A stretch of 64,000 bases of DNA from assembly GCA_022013685.1 (NCBI GenBank), contig JAKLPV010000054.1:1-64000 (forward strand), read 5' to 3'. This stretch comes from Anaerolineae bacterium. GTDB taxonomy: Bacteria; Chloroflexota; Anaerolineae; Anaerolineales; Villigracilaceae. The notes under the pieces are model-generated. The model was not told where the DNA came from, made no database searches, and saw only the letters and a program-made list of their open reading frames with translations. How positions within the stretch are numbered: the first letter of the stretch is position 1; each line of letters begins with the position of its first letter. Of the stretch, positions 8,531 through 15,994 are shown in pieces. The position numbers and the translations under genes were made by a program.

Positions 8531-9454
8531 ATGATGATTCGACCGTTGATCGCGGCCGGGCTTTTGGGGATTCTGCTTTTATCCTGTTCCGCGCTGGCGA
8601 CCCCGCAGCCGACCCCGCTTCCCACATCCACGCCGACCCTGACGCCTTCCCCGACTCCGTTTGGATTATACGGGGTCTCCCTGCTCAACAAGACTTACTG
8701 CACCATGGATGGCGAACCGCAGAAAATGGACATCTACTTTCCGCAAACGGGCGGGCCGTGGCCGGTGGTGTTTTATATCCATGGCGGCAGTTGGATGGAA
8801 GGCGACAAGGCCGAAGCTGCCGGGTTGGGCTCCTGGCTGACTCCCCAGGGCTATGTGGTTGTTTCGGTCAATTATCGTTTATATCCATTCGCCCGTTTCC
8901 CGGCCATGATCGAAGATGTCAAATGTGCGGTTCGTTTTCTGCGCGCCAATGCGGTCGAATATAATATCGACCCCAACCGTATTGGCGCAATGGGCGCCAG
9001 CGCGGGCGGACACCTGGCGGCGCTGCTGGGCGCCTCGGATCAAAGCGCAGGTTGGGATGGGGGCGAGTACACAGAATATTCCAGCCGGGTGCAGGCGGTG
9101 ATCGATACCGCCGGGCCTTCTGACCTGACCCAGAGATTGGACAGGGGCGGGCTTGAAACCATTGTGGTGATGGCTTTTGGCCGCCCCAACCTGGAGATTG
9201 CCAGCCCGATCACACACGCCTCACCTGACGACCCTCCTTTCCTGATTATTCACGGGGAGAAAGACCCGATCGTGGGCCTGCTGCACGGCCAGGCCATGTA
9301 TGACAGCCTGGTCGAAGCGGGTGTTCCGGCCCAACTGGTCATCGTCCAAAATGGCGGACACGACCTGAAAGCGCCAGATGGCTCCCCGACCACCCCGACC
9401 ATGGATGAAATCAACCAGGCGATGTTGGATTTTCTGGAAAAATATTTGAAATAG
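8531..9454 (+). CDS. Lipoprotein alpha/beta-hydrolase (esterase, BD-FAE/lipase type)
   Basis: A 307-residue secreted, lipid-anchored carboxylesterase. The signal peptide ends in the lipobox LLLSC (Cys ~20), followed by a Thr/Pro linker (ATPQPTPLPTSTPTLTPSP). The catalytic domain has the oxyanion motif HGGSW, nucleophile S157 in GASAGG, D245 (HGEKDPIVG) and H277 (NGGHD). The arrangement is that of BD-FAE/Est-type enzymes active on acetylated or feruloylated polysaccharides, but the substrate is unproven. It starts 3 bp after the FAA hydrolase stop, so it is likely the second gene of that operon. A terminator follows at 9461. Confidence 0.85.
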   Translation: MMIRPLIAAGLLGILLLSCSALATPQPTPLPTSTPTLTPSPTPFGLYGVSLLNKTYCTMDGEPQKMDIYFPQTGGPWPVVFYIHGGSWMEGDKAEAAGLGSWLTPQGYVVVSVNYRLYPFARFPAMIEDVKCAVRFLRANAVEYNIDPNRIGAMGASAGGHLAALLGASDQSAGWDGGEYTEYSSRVQAVIDTAGPSDLTQRLDRGGLETIVVMAFGRPNLEIASPITHASPDDPPFLIIHGEKDPIVGLLHGQAMYDSLVEAGVPAQLVIVQNGGHDLKAPDGSPTTPTMDEINQAMLDFLEKYLK

Positions 9455-9460
9455 CAGCAA

Positions 9461-9486
9461 CAGGCGGCCCACTGGGCCGCCTGCTT
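9461..9486 (+). terminator. Rho-independent terminator
   Basis: CAGGCGGCC/GGCCGCCTG hairpin with loop CACTG followed by CTTTTTAT. It ends the FAA-hydrolase/esterase operon; its T-tract overlaps the stop codon of the convergent methyltransferase gene. Confidence 0.85.
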
Positions 9487-9487
9487 T

Positions 9488-10132
9488 TTATACGAACATT
9501 TGCGTATCGATTTTGAGATTTTCGATTAAGTTGACAGAAATACGCGCAGAAAGTAACCAGCCACGCGGGTCGCGGCCGTAGGCCAGACGCCTGGCCCAGG
9601 TGGTCGGGCAGGCGCGTAAGCCGGCGGCATCCAGCGGCCGGGGCTGTTGGACATTGAATCCAGCCGATTGCAAACGTTCATACACCCGCCAGGTTCCGGC
9701 TTCCAGGGCCCAGCCTGCCTCCGCCAGCGCGCCGCCGTTCAGGCGGATGGTCAACTCCGCGTTCGGGCGGGCTACCCGCGCCAGCCCGTCCAACAGCGCC
9801 AGGTCACCGTCCAGCAAACCGTGCAGCAGACTGCCCCAGGGGAAGTTGATCGTGATCTGGGCTGCCAGCCCATCCAGGCCGGCGGGCAGCGATTGGGCGC
9901 TGGCGATCAAATACAAGGCGTTGGCCGGGCAGTCGCGTGAGTGTTCGCGCAGGTTTTCGCGGCAGGCATCCAGGCCGATGAAGAAATCCTCTCGGTTTTG
10001 GGTCGACATGTGGCGCACAAAGCGCCCATCGCCGGTGCCCAGGTCGAGCCAAATATTTTTGTATCCCGCAACCCGGCGGGAAAATTCATCTGTGGTCAAT
10101 TGAAGGGGCGTTTTGCCCCGTATGCTCTCCAT
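9488..10132 (-). CDS. 16S rRNA (adenine-1408-N1)-methyltransferase, KamB/NpmA-like
   Basis: A SAM-dependent methyltransferase of 214 residues. KamB and NpmA methylate N1 of A1408 in the ribosomal A site and confer broad aminoglycoside resistance. The match is strong along the whole chain: IRGK at the start, D30 in WLDLGTGDGR (SAM site), D55 in FIGLDACRENLRE, the FPWGSLLHGLL motif with W99, and TTWARRLAYGRDPR with W179, R182 and R187. The two Trp residues correspond to those that sandwich A1408. The acidic residue in the A-E-S-L-P motif of NpmA is Gln here (Q80). AAGGAG precedes the ATG but lies partly in a hairpin. It is preceded by a 225-nt structured leader. Activity is inferred, not shown. 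Confidence 0.82.
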   Translation of the reverse strand: MESIRGKTPLQLTTDEFSRRVAGYKNIWLDLGTGDGRFVRHMSTQNREDFFIGLDACRENLREHSRDCPANALYLIASAQSLPAGLDGLAAQITINFPWGSLLHGLLDGDLALLDGLARVARPNAELTIRLNGGALAEAGWALEAGTWRVYERLQSAGFNVQQPRPLDAAGLRACPTTWARRLAYGRDPRGWLLSARISVNLIENLKIDTQMFV

Positions 10133-10140
10133 GTTTTTCT

Positions 10141-10178
10141 CCTTCTGTTCGTGAAATGAAATAAAAACGAACAGAAGG
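10141..10178 (-). promoter_or_regulatory. Hairpin occluding the methyltransferase ribosome binding site
   Basis: CCTTCTGTTCGT and ACGAACAGAAGG form a perfect 12-bp stem with a 14-nt loop. The AAGG of the AGAAGGAG ribosome binding site for the KamB/NpmA-like gene is inside the 3' arm. This is the geometry used in translational attenuation, although no ligand or ribosome-stall trigger is proven. Confidence 0.65.
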
Positions 10179-10205
10179 CATGGAGGACCACGGGCAAACG
10201 CAAAC

Positions 10206-10319
10206 AGACGGCTGCGTCAGGCACCGTCTAGGTCATCAGGATTTGGTTTTTTACGATTTAGGGGAAATGCAAAACAGGCCCGTTGGGCCTTGCAGTAACT
10301 TCGCTCCGATCCGGGAGCG
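10206..10319 (-). ncRNA. Three further hairpins of the methyltransferase leader
   Basis: On the minus strand the leader folds into CGCTCC/GGAGCG (10302-10319), a 10-bp two-part hairpin TGCAAGGCCC/GGGCC..TTGCA (10268-10294), and AGACGG/CCGTCT (10206-10229). None is followed by a T-tract. Together with the 10141-10178 hairpin they occupy most of the space between the promoter and the start codon. Confidence 0.5.
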
Positions 10320-10321
10320 GC

Positions 10322-10354
10322 TTAGCAGGGTGGTCGAGGAAGAAACTGGTTCAT
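10322..10354 (-). CDS. Possible 10-residue leader peptide of the methyltransferase mRNA
   Basis: ATG at 10354 begins a short frame, MNQFLPRPPC, ending in TAA just before the first leader hairpin. It starts only a few bases after the predicted transcription start, so it would be translated as a leaderless or near-leaderless ORF. The PRPP run is a kind of sequence on which ribosomes tend to slow. No homologue is known to me; the frame could be accidental. Confidence 0.3.
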   Translation of the reverse strand: MNQFLPRPPC

Positions 10355-10363
10355 GATAAAAAA

Positions 10364-10372
10364 ATTATAGCA
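10364..10372 (-). promoter_or_regulatory. Extended -10 promoter of the methyltransferase
   Basis: The minus strand carries TGCTATAAT, a full extended -10 consensus; no good -35 is seen at 17 bp. The expected start is near 10357, giving a 225-nt 5' leader for a 645-bp gene, and separating it from the small gene ending at 10393. Confidence 0.55.
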
Positions 10373-10392
10373 TCGCGCCAGAACAGCGTTCA

Positions 10393-10629
10393 TTAGAGTT
10401 TTGTATGTGGATTTTCGTAGTCAACACCGCCGCCAGCCGCCACAAGCGCCTCGGCCAATACTTGCCAATCGAGTGTTTCCATCTCGTGCGTATCGAGCCA
10501 TTCAGCCAGCGCTGCCAGGTATTGATAGGCTGTGTCATTCTTCCACGGAATGGCATCGTTTTCATCGAGCAGATCGAAGATCAGATCGAGCAGTTTATCC
10601 TTGCTGTCAATTTGGGGCGCTTCAGCCAT
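10393..10629 (-). CDS. Small acidic protein of unknown function
   Basis: 78 residues rich in Asp/Glu and Trp/Leu (LLDLIFDLLDENDAIPWKND, AEWLDTHEMETLDWQVLAEALVAAGG). It is probably all-helical and soluble, without signal peptide or cysteines. AAGGA stands 8 bp before the ATG. It follows the thioesterase gene by 5 bp on the same strand, so it is the end of the racemase-thioesterase run. I do not recognise the family. Confidence 0.55.
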   Translation of the reverse strand: MAEAPQIDSKDKLLDLIFDLLDENDAIPWKNDTAYQYLAALAEWLDTHEMETLDWQVLAEALVAAGGGVDYENPHTKL

Positions 10630-10634
10630 CCCTA

Positions 10635-11024
10635 TTATCCTTTCGCGCGCACTTTTTCCATGAATTTGAATTGATCCACCACAAAGCGGTCATGGAATGC
10701 CTCGCCGATCTTTTCGACTTCATCCCAGGCTTCGATCTTGAAAACCAGTTTGCGCCCCTCGACCTCGCTCAACTCTGCCGCAACCCGAACTTTCATCCCG
10801 ACCGGGGTTGGGGCCAGGTGGCGCACTTCGATCCGTCCGCCGACAGTTGTCTGCCCAATGGGCAGGTGTTTTTCCAGGGCCAGTACGGCGGTTTTCTCCA
10901 TCGCGCCGACCAGGGCGGGGGTGCTGTAAACGGGAACCAGCCCGCTGCCCCAGCGGGAGGCGGTGTCGGCATCCGTGACAGTCAGTTCAAATTCGGCCCG
11001 CAGGCCAACGGTCAGGTTGCTCAT
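10635..11024 (-). CDS. Hotdog-fold thioesterase, FlK-like
   Basis: A 129-residue single-hotdog acyl-CoA thioesterase resembling fluoroacetyl-CoA thioesterase FlK. The catalytic elements are in place: Thr in VYSTPALVGAMEKTA, Glu a few residues later in the same helix, and His in RIEVRHLAPTPVGMKV. The phrase HLAPTPVGM is characteristic of this subfamily. Most FlK-like bacterial proteins are of unknown substrate, so the fluoroacetyl activity should not be assumed. The neighbouring racemase gene is 17 bp upstream. Confidence 0.8.
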   Translation of the reverse strand: MSNLTVGLRAEFELTVTDADTASRWGSGLVPVYSTPALVGAMEKTAVLALEKHLPIGQTTVGGRIEVRHLAPTPVGMKVRVAAELSEVEGRKLVFKIEAWDEVEKIGEAFHDRFVVDQFKFMEKVRAKG

Positions 11025-11041
11025 GGTTTCTCCAAAAAATC

Positions 11042-11734
11042 TTATTTCAAGGCCATTTCCACGGCGGCCTGGGCATGGATGCTGGTGGTGTCGAAGAGTG
11101 GCACGCGGCTGTCTTCATCTTTGACCAGCAAGCCGATCTCGGTGCAGCCCAGGATAATCCCTTCCGCACTCTGCTGGACAAGGCTTTCGATAATGCGTTG
11201 ATATTCCAGCTTCGAAGCCGGGACGATCCTTCCCAGCACCAGCTCCTCGTAAATCACATCGTGGACGATCGCGCGATCCGCTTCGTCGGGGATGAGCACT
11301 TCCAGCCCGTATTTTTCGGCCAACCGCCCGCGATAAAAGTTCTCTTCCATGGTGAAACGTGTGCCCAGCAGCCCAACCTTGCGCAGCCCGCGTGCCTTGA
11401 TCGCCTCGGCCGCAGCATCTGCGATGTGCAGCAATGGGATCTCGATGCTGGCCTGCACTTCCTCGGCCATTTTGTGCATGGTATTGGTGCAGATTAATAG
11501 AAAATCCGCCCCGCCGGCCTGCACCTGGCGCGCCACGTCGATCATCGCCTGGGTGGCCTCCTCCCAGCGGCCTTCGCGCTGTAAGATTTCGATCTCGGCA
11601 AAATCGACCGAAACCAGCACGCATTTGGCGGAATGCAGCCCGCCCAAACCGGCCTTCACGCCTTCATTGACCAGGCGGTAATATTCCAGTGACGATTCCC
11701 AGCTCATCCCGGCGATCATGCCTATCGTTTTCAT
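11042..11734 (-). CDS. Aspartate/glutamate racemase family protein
   Basis: A PLP-independent amino-acid racemase of 230 residues that interconverts L/D-Asp or Glu, or acts as a related isomerase. It has the N-terminal GMIAGMSWESSLEYYRLVNEGV, the first catalytic Cys in LLICTNTMHK and the second in IILGCTEIGLL; both cysteines are needed for the two-base mechanism. The start ATG at 11734 has GGAG-like bases upstream. It may supply D-amino acids for the cell wall or act in catabolism. Confidence 0.85.
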   Translation of the reverse strand: MKTIGMIAGMSWESSLEYYRLVNEGVKAGLGGLHSAKCVLVSVDFAEIEILQREGRWEEATQAMIDVARQVQAGGADFLLICTNTMHKMAEEVQASIEIPLLHIADAAAEAIKARGLRKVGLLGTRFTMEENFYRGRLAEKYGLEVLIPDEADRAIVHDVIYEELVLGRIVPASKLEYQRIIESLVQQSAEGIILGCTEIGLLVKDEDSRVPLFDTTSIHAQAAVEMALK

Positions 11735-11769
11735 CTTTGCTCCTATTGTGGTGCGAGATTTATCTCGCC

Positions 11770-12729
11770 TTACTTGATTGTTGTGATGATGGTGTTGCGC
11801 GCGCCCGCAGCTTTTAACGCGGATGCGAGCGATTCGGCGCTTTCGGGTTGTACCAGCGCGATCATATTACCCCCGCGCCCGCCGCCGCTTAATTTTGCTC
11901 CGTCAGCCCCGGCAGCTTTGGCCGCCAAAACCAGCCGGTCGAGTTCTGGCGACGAAACGGTCATTTCTTGCAGCAGGGCGTGATTGGCATCCATCAGCGG
12001 CCCCAGGCTGGCAATTTCTCCGCTTTCGATGGCTTTTTTTGCGGCGACGACAATTTCGCCCACTTTGTCGAAGACTGCTTCCCAGCGGCTTTTGTCCGCT
12101 TCCCAGAGCTTTCTGACATCGCCGACGGATTCCTTGGTCGGGGCCGCCTGGCCGGTATCCGCGATGACCAGCGTAAAGGGCCGGGCAACGCTGAAGGTGT
12201 GGATGGGCTGTCCGCGCACGAAATAGACTGGCTTCGCGTAGGCAATAACGGTGTTGTCGATGCCCGAGGGCGTGCCATGATGCAGTTTTTCGATTTCGTA
12301 AGTAATTTGCGATACTTGCTCGTCGGATAGTGCGCGTTCAAACAGCCCTGCCAGGGCGTGGATAAGCGCCACAGAAACCGCAGCTCCCGAACCCAGCCCG
12401 GAGGCTACCGGGATGGTCGAGCGGATAGTCACCGTAAAGGCTGGGGGGATGGCAACGCCCAGGTGTTGTAAAGTTTTCTGTATAACGGCAGCCAGCGGAT
12501 GGGGAGTCTGATCCGCGAGTAAAGCGCTCAAAGGAGAAAAAAGCCCAATATCGGGAGCCTCCACCAGTATCGCATCGGCCCAGTTTTCCCTCATCCGTTT
12601 GTCCGTTACCAAATCCGCTCGCGCATCCGCGTGGACTTGCAGCACCGGTACAGCCAGCGCCGGACGGCCATAAACCACGGCGTGCTCGCCAAACAGGATG
12701 ATCTTGCCGGGCGCGGAAGCGGTTGCCAT
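11770..12729 (-). CDS. mvk: Mevalonate kinase
   Basis: A GHMP kinase that phosphorylates mevalonate to 5-phosphomevalonate in isoprenoid synthesis. The 319-residue protein has motif 1 APGKIILFGEHAVVYGRPALAVPV, the ATP loop PVASGLGSGAAVSVAL, HHGTPSGIDNTVIAYA, and motif 3 KLSGGGRGGNMIAL. The HAVVYG sequence separates mevalonate kinase from galactokinase and homoserine kinase. The ATG at 12729 overlaps the stop of the UbiA gene (TAATG); an in-frame start 39 bp upstream would extend into that gene. It indicates a mevalonate pathway in this organism. No other pathway gene is in the window. Confidence 0.9.
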   Translation of the reverse strand: MATASAPGKIILFGEHAVVYGRPALAVPVLQVHADARADLVTDKRMRENWADAILVEAPDIGLFSPLSALLADQTPHPLAAVIQKTLQHLGVAIPPAFTVTIRSTIPVASGLGSGAAVSVALIHALAGLFERALSDEQVSQITYEIEKLHHGTPSGIDNTVIAYAKPVYFVRGQPIHTFSVARPFTLVIADTGQAAPTKESVGDVRKLWEADKSRWEAVFDKVGEIVVAAKKAIESGEIASLGPLMDANHALLQEMTVSSPELDRLVLAAKAAGADGAKLSGGGRGGNMIALVQPESAESLASALKAAGARNTIITTIK

Positions 12730-13598
12730 TAGAAAATGTAGAATACCGCCAGAACTGCCAGACCCCACAGGGCGATGGAAGCTTGCAAGGGGCGGTCGGC
12801 CAGGACAACATCTTCCGGTGCGCCGCCGGTTTCCTTGACCTGCAACAGATACTGGTAGCGCAGAATGCTGTACATGATAAAGGGAATGGTCAGCATCATG
12901 GCATGGTTTTCAGGCAGGTTAGGCGCCGAAAAAGTATATAGGCTGTACGTGATGATCGTTGAACCGGATGCCAGCGTAATGAGTTGGTCGAGAAAGCTGA
13001 TTGTGTAGCCGTCGAGTACTTTGCGCTGGGCGTTCGGCCCGCCCGCCAGTTCGGCCAGTTCGGCGCGGCGTTTGCCGGTGCCCATCAACAGGGCCAGAAA
13101 AATGGTGAAAAGGTAGATCCAGGGTGAAAAGCGCTGGACGTCGATCAGGCTCACGCCTGCCGCCACGCGCAGCACGTAAAATGAAGCCAGCACGATGATG
13201 TCGAGCAGGGCGATATGCTTGATCCATTTGGAATAGAACAGGTTGCCGATAAAGTAAATGCCTGTGATGGCCGCAAAAGCTGGTGAAAGCAAATACGCCA
13301 ACGGAAAGGCCACTACCAGAATGGCGATCGCGAAACCCCAGGCCACCGGCAGCGGCAGTTTGCCCGCCGCGATGGGACGATTGCGCTTGGTCGGGTGCTT
13401 GCGATCCGATTCGACATCCGCGATGTCGTTGATGATGTAAACCACGCTGACAATCAGGCTGAAGAGCAGCACACCGGCCAGGGTGTGCAGGATGGCCTCC
13501 AGGTCGGTCAGTTTGCGGTCGAAGACCAGGGCTGCCAGCAGAAAGACGCTTTTTGCCCATTGTTTGGGACGCATGGTTTTGAGCAGGGCTTTTAACAT
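12729..13598 (-). CDS. UbiA-family prenyltransferase, decaprenyl-phosphate phosphoribosyltransferase-like
   Basis: An integral-membrane prenyltransferase (289 residues, about eight helices). The first Asp-rich motif is YIINDIADVESDRKHPTKRNRPIAAG, and the N-terminus reads MRPKQWAKSVFLLAALVFDRKL. That combination is typical of the branch containing 5-phosphoribosyl-decaprenyl-phosphate synthase (UbiA/Rv3806c) rather than quinone-forming UbiA. The product would be a polyprenyl-linked pentose donor for cell-wall arabinan or similar glycan. It is translationally coupled to mevalonate kinase, which supplies isoprenoid precursors. Substrate choice is inferred. Confidence 0.8.
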   Translation of the reverse strand: MLKALLKTMRPKQWAKSVFLLAALVFDRKLTDLEAILHTLAGVLLFSLIVSVVYIINDIADVESDRKHPTKRNRPIAAGKLPLPVAWGFAIAILVVAFPLAYLLSPAFAAITGIYFIGNLFYSKWIKHIALLDIIVLASFYVLRVAAGVSLIDVQRFSPWIYLFTIFLALLMGTGKRRAELAELAGGPNAQRKVLDGYTISFLDQLITLASGSTIITYSLYTFSAPNLPENHAMMLTIPFIMYSILRYQYLLQVKETGGAPEDVVLADRPLQASIALWGLAVLAVFYIF

Positions 13599-13658
13599 GC
13601 CGTTATTTTACTTGACACAAGGGCAAAGCGGGGATTGTGGATGGGGTACAATTCTCCC

Positions 13659-14501
13659 ATGCGCAAGACAAGACTCGATCTTTTACTGATGGAACGCGGC
13701 CTGGCCGAGAGCCGCGCCAAAGCCCAGGCCATTATCATGGCCGGGCAGGTGCGCGTTAACGGGCAGGTGGCCGACAAATCTTCGTCCAGTTTCCTGCCCG
13801 ATGTGCAGGTGGATGTGGATTCCGGGCCGCGCTTTGTCTCGCGCGGCGGCGAAAAGCTGCTCGGGGCGCTGGAGACTTTTGTCGTTGACCCCAGCGGACT
13901 GACCTGTGTTGATGTCGGCGCTTCGACAGGTGGATTTACAGATTGCCTACTCCAGCACGGCGCAGCCAGGATCTATACCATCGATGTTGGCAAAGGCATC
14001 CTGCACTGGAAAATCCGTTCTGACCCGCGCGTGATCGTCATGGAAGAGACCAATGCCCGTTTCGTCGAATCGCTGCCGGAGCCGGTGCAGTTGGTGGTTT
14101 GCGATGCCTCGTTCATTTCATTAAAAACCCTTTTACCGGTGATGAAGAAATGGCTGACCCCCGAAAAATCGCTCCTCCCACTTTCGCAGAAAATGGAAGG
14201 AGCCGCAGGGGGGCTGATCACCCTCATCAAACCCCAGTTCGAAGCCGGGCGCAAGGAATCGGCCAAACACAAGGGCGTTATCCGCGACCCTGAAATTCAT
14301 GCCCGTATTCTGCTCGATATTTTGCAATTTGCGCTGGATAACGGCTATGGCGTGCGCGGACTGGCAAAATCATCTTTGTTGGGGCCAAAAGGGAATGTCG
14401 AGTTTTTGGCCTGGCTGGATTTAAATCAAGCCACCAGCGCAGACATACCCACACTGGCGGCTCAAGTTTTGGGAAGTCCGCCACCTGAAAAAGCGGAATA
14501 A
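13659..14501 (+). CDS. tlyA: TlyA family rRNA (cytidine-2'-O)-methyltransferase
   Basis: In Mycobacterium TlyA 2'-O-methylates 16S C1409 and 23S C1920 and creates sensitivity to capreomycin. The 280-residue protein starts with an S4 RNA-binding domain (RLDLLLMERGLAESRAKAQAIIMAGQVRVNG), followed by an FtsJ-like methyltransferase domain with CVDVGASTGGFTDCLLQHGA (SAM site), VIVMEETNAR and VCDASFISLKTLLP, then IKPQFEAGR. ATG 13659 is the family start; the in-frame ATG 24 bp upstream overlaps a TACAAT promoter-like box. The usual C-terminal recombination-like neighbours are absent. Confidence 0.9.
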   Translation: MRKTRLDLLLMERGLAESRAKAQAIIMAGQVRVNGQVADKSSSSFLPDVQVDVDSGPRFVSRGGEKLLGALETFVVDPSGLTCVDVGASTGGFTDCLLQHGAARIYTIDVGKGILHWKIRSDPRVIVMEETNARFVESLPEPVQLVVCDASFISLKTLLPVMKKWLTPEKSLLPLSQKMEGAAGGLITLIKPQFEAGRKESAKHKGVIRDPEIHARILLDILQFALDNGYGVRGLAKSSLLGPKGNVEFLAWLDLNQATSADIPTLAAQVLGSPPPEKAE

Positions 14502-14512
14502 TTTGTTATTTG

Positions 14513-15478
14513 CTAAACCGGTTCTTCGGGCTCGGCCACCTGCAGGCGGGATTCGGCCAGAATTTCCTCGATGCTCATATCTTTGCGCGATTTTCGCGCC
14601 GGGTGGTAGTGGACATGCACCCTGCGCACGTTGGGAATGATCTTGCAAAGCAGAAATTCGACTTTGTTTGAGATTTCATCCCCTTCCAGCACGGTCATAT
14701 TGCCATCGACGCCGATTGTTAAATTGACCACGATATGCGGCCCAAAACGATGAGCTTGCATCTCTTCGACTTGTTTGACGCCGGGCATATCCAGCAAAAT
14801 TTCTGCAATTTGCACGGCCAGTTGTTTGCTGGGCACGGCATCCATCAGTTCAACGGAAGACTCGCGTAAAATGTAAATCCCTGTCCGCAGGATGAGCAGG
14901 GCCACCAAGGCCCCGGCCAGCGGATCGACCCAGGGCAGGCCGCGCTGGCCGAGAAAAATTCCCAGAGAAGCCGCCGAAGCAGAAAACAGGTCATTGCGAT
15001 GGTCATAGGCCATCGCCAGCACCACCGGATTGCTGGTTTCACGCCCCAGGCCCCCGACAAAATTCGTCAGGAAGATCTTGAGCAAGACGGTGAAAAGCGC
15101 TACCCACAAGGCAATTGGAGTCGCGCCCTGGTAACTGTTCAGCCCTCCCGAGAACAGGTCCCAGATTTTGTCGATTGCATCCCAGAAAACGGCCACGGCC
15201 GTGGCGACAACGAACGAGCCGACCACGACTGAGGCGATGCTTTCCAGTTGGCGGTGCCCGTAGGGGTGTTCATTATCGGCGGGTTTGTTTGCCAGACGCA
15301 CAAATACGCTGGCCACCACATAATAAGCCACGTCAGATGTTGAGTTGATGCCTTCAGCCAGCAGGGCCGGGCTATGCCCGGCTATCCCCACCCCTGTTTT
15401 GAGCGCCGCCAGAAATATATTGGTTCCCAGCCCGAGGTTAACGGCCAGCAGGCTTTTTTTATCGCGTTGATGGGTCAT
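14513..15478 (-). CDS. Cation diffusion facilitator family transporter
   Basis: A proton-coupled exporter of Zn2+, Fe2+, Co2+, Mn2+ or similar, in the cytoplasmic membrane. It has about 321 residues: six N-terminal helices with the metal site residues in TM2 (AEGINSTSDVAYYV) and TM5 (AYDHRNDLFSASAAS), the His-rich loop DNEHPYGHRQLESIA, and a C-terminal cytoplasmic domain (QMAHRFGPHIVVNLTIGVDG-like). The D-H-x-x-D site is closer to Mn/Fe-type members than to ZitB, but specificity cannot be fixed by eye. The start at 15478 is preferred to an ATG 57 bp upstream because it begins the conserved part and has GAG upstream. Confidence 0.85.
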   Translation of the reverse strand: MTHQRDKKSLLAVNLGLGTNIFLAALKTGVGIAGHSPALLAEGINSTSDVAYYVVASVFVRLANKPADNEHPYGHRQLESIASVVVGSFVVATAVAVFWDAIDKIWDLFSGGLNSYQGATPIALWVALFTVLLKIFLTNFVGGLGRETSNPVVLAMAYDHRNDLFSASAASLGIFLGQRGLPWVDPLAGALVALLILRTGIYILRESSVELMDAVPSKQLAVQIAEILLDMPGVKQVEEMQAHRFGPHIVVNLTIGVDGNMTVLEGDEISNKVEFLLCKIIPNVRRVHVHYHPARKSRKDMSIEEILAESRLQVAEPEEPV

Positions 15479-15571
15479 GATTTTCTCGTTTGATAGGTAT
15501 TTGTACTCAGCTGGTTTGCAGACAGCAGAGTGCAAGTATAATAGCCTCGCTTAATAAATGGAACAAAACTG

Positions 15572-15994
15572 ATGAATTGCCCAAAATGTGCCGCCCAATT
15601 GATTCATAAATCCTATAAAGGGATCATGGATGTCGAATGCTGCCCCAACTGCCGCGGGATGTGGCTGGATTCTGACGAACTCGACCGCCTCGAAGATGCC
15701 GCTTTTGACCAGGACCACCTGAAAGGTTCGCTGATCCACCGTGAAACTGTTACCGACCTGTCCTGTCCACACTGCGGCAAGCCGCTGGTTGAGTTTCAGT
15801 ACCGCCTGTACAGCCTGAGGCTGGATCTGTGCGCTGAAGGGAATCACGGTTTCTGGCTTGATGCGGGGGAGGACGAGCGGGTGCTCGAAATTATGCGCCG
15901 CCGCGCGGCTGAAATGAATCGTAAGCTTGAAGTCGAAACTGAGTGGCGCGCGACGCTCAAGCAAATGCACGAAATTTTTAAACAAGGTAAATGA
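15572..15994 (+). CDS. Tandem zf-TFIIB zinc-ribbon protein
   Basis: 140 residues with two zf-TFIIB domains: CPKC...CPNCRGMWLDSDELDRL near the start, and CPHC...C-EGNHGFWLDAGEDERVL in the middle. The W-L-D-x-x-E pattern after the second Cys pair defines the family. The C-terminus is a charged helix. Such proteins are common in bacteria with no established function; metal binding is expected. The stop overlaps the start of the following membrane protein by 4 bp (ATGA), so the pair is an operon. Confidence 0.8.
   Translation: MNCPKCAAQLIHKSYKGIMDVECCPNCRGMWLDSDELDRLEDAAFDQDHLKGSLIHRETVTDLSCPHCGKPLVEFQYRLYSLRLDLCAEGNHGFWLDAGEDERVLEIMRRRAAEMNRKLEVETEWRATLKQMHEIFKQGK

Noticed and set aside
10086-10181. 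The 31-codon frame across the rRNA-methylase start as a real gene
   Set aside because: No ribosome binding site and no recognisable product; mentioned only as a possible control ORF in the leader finding.
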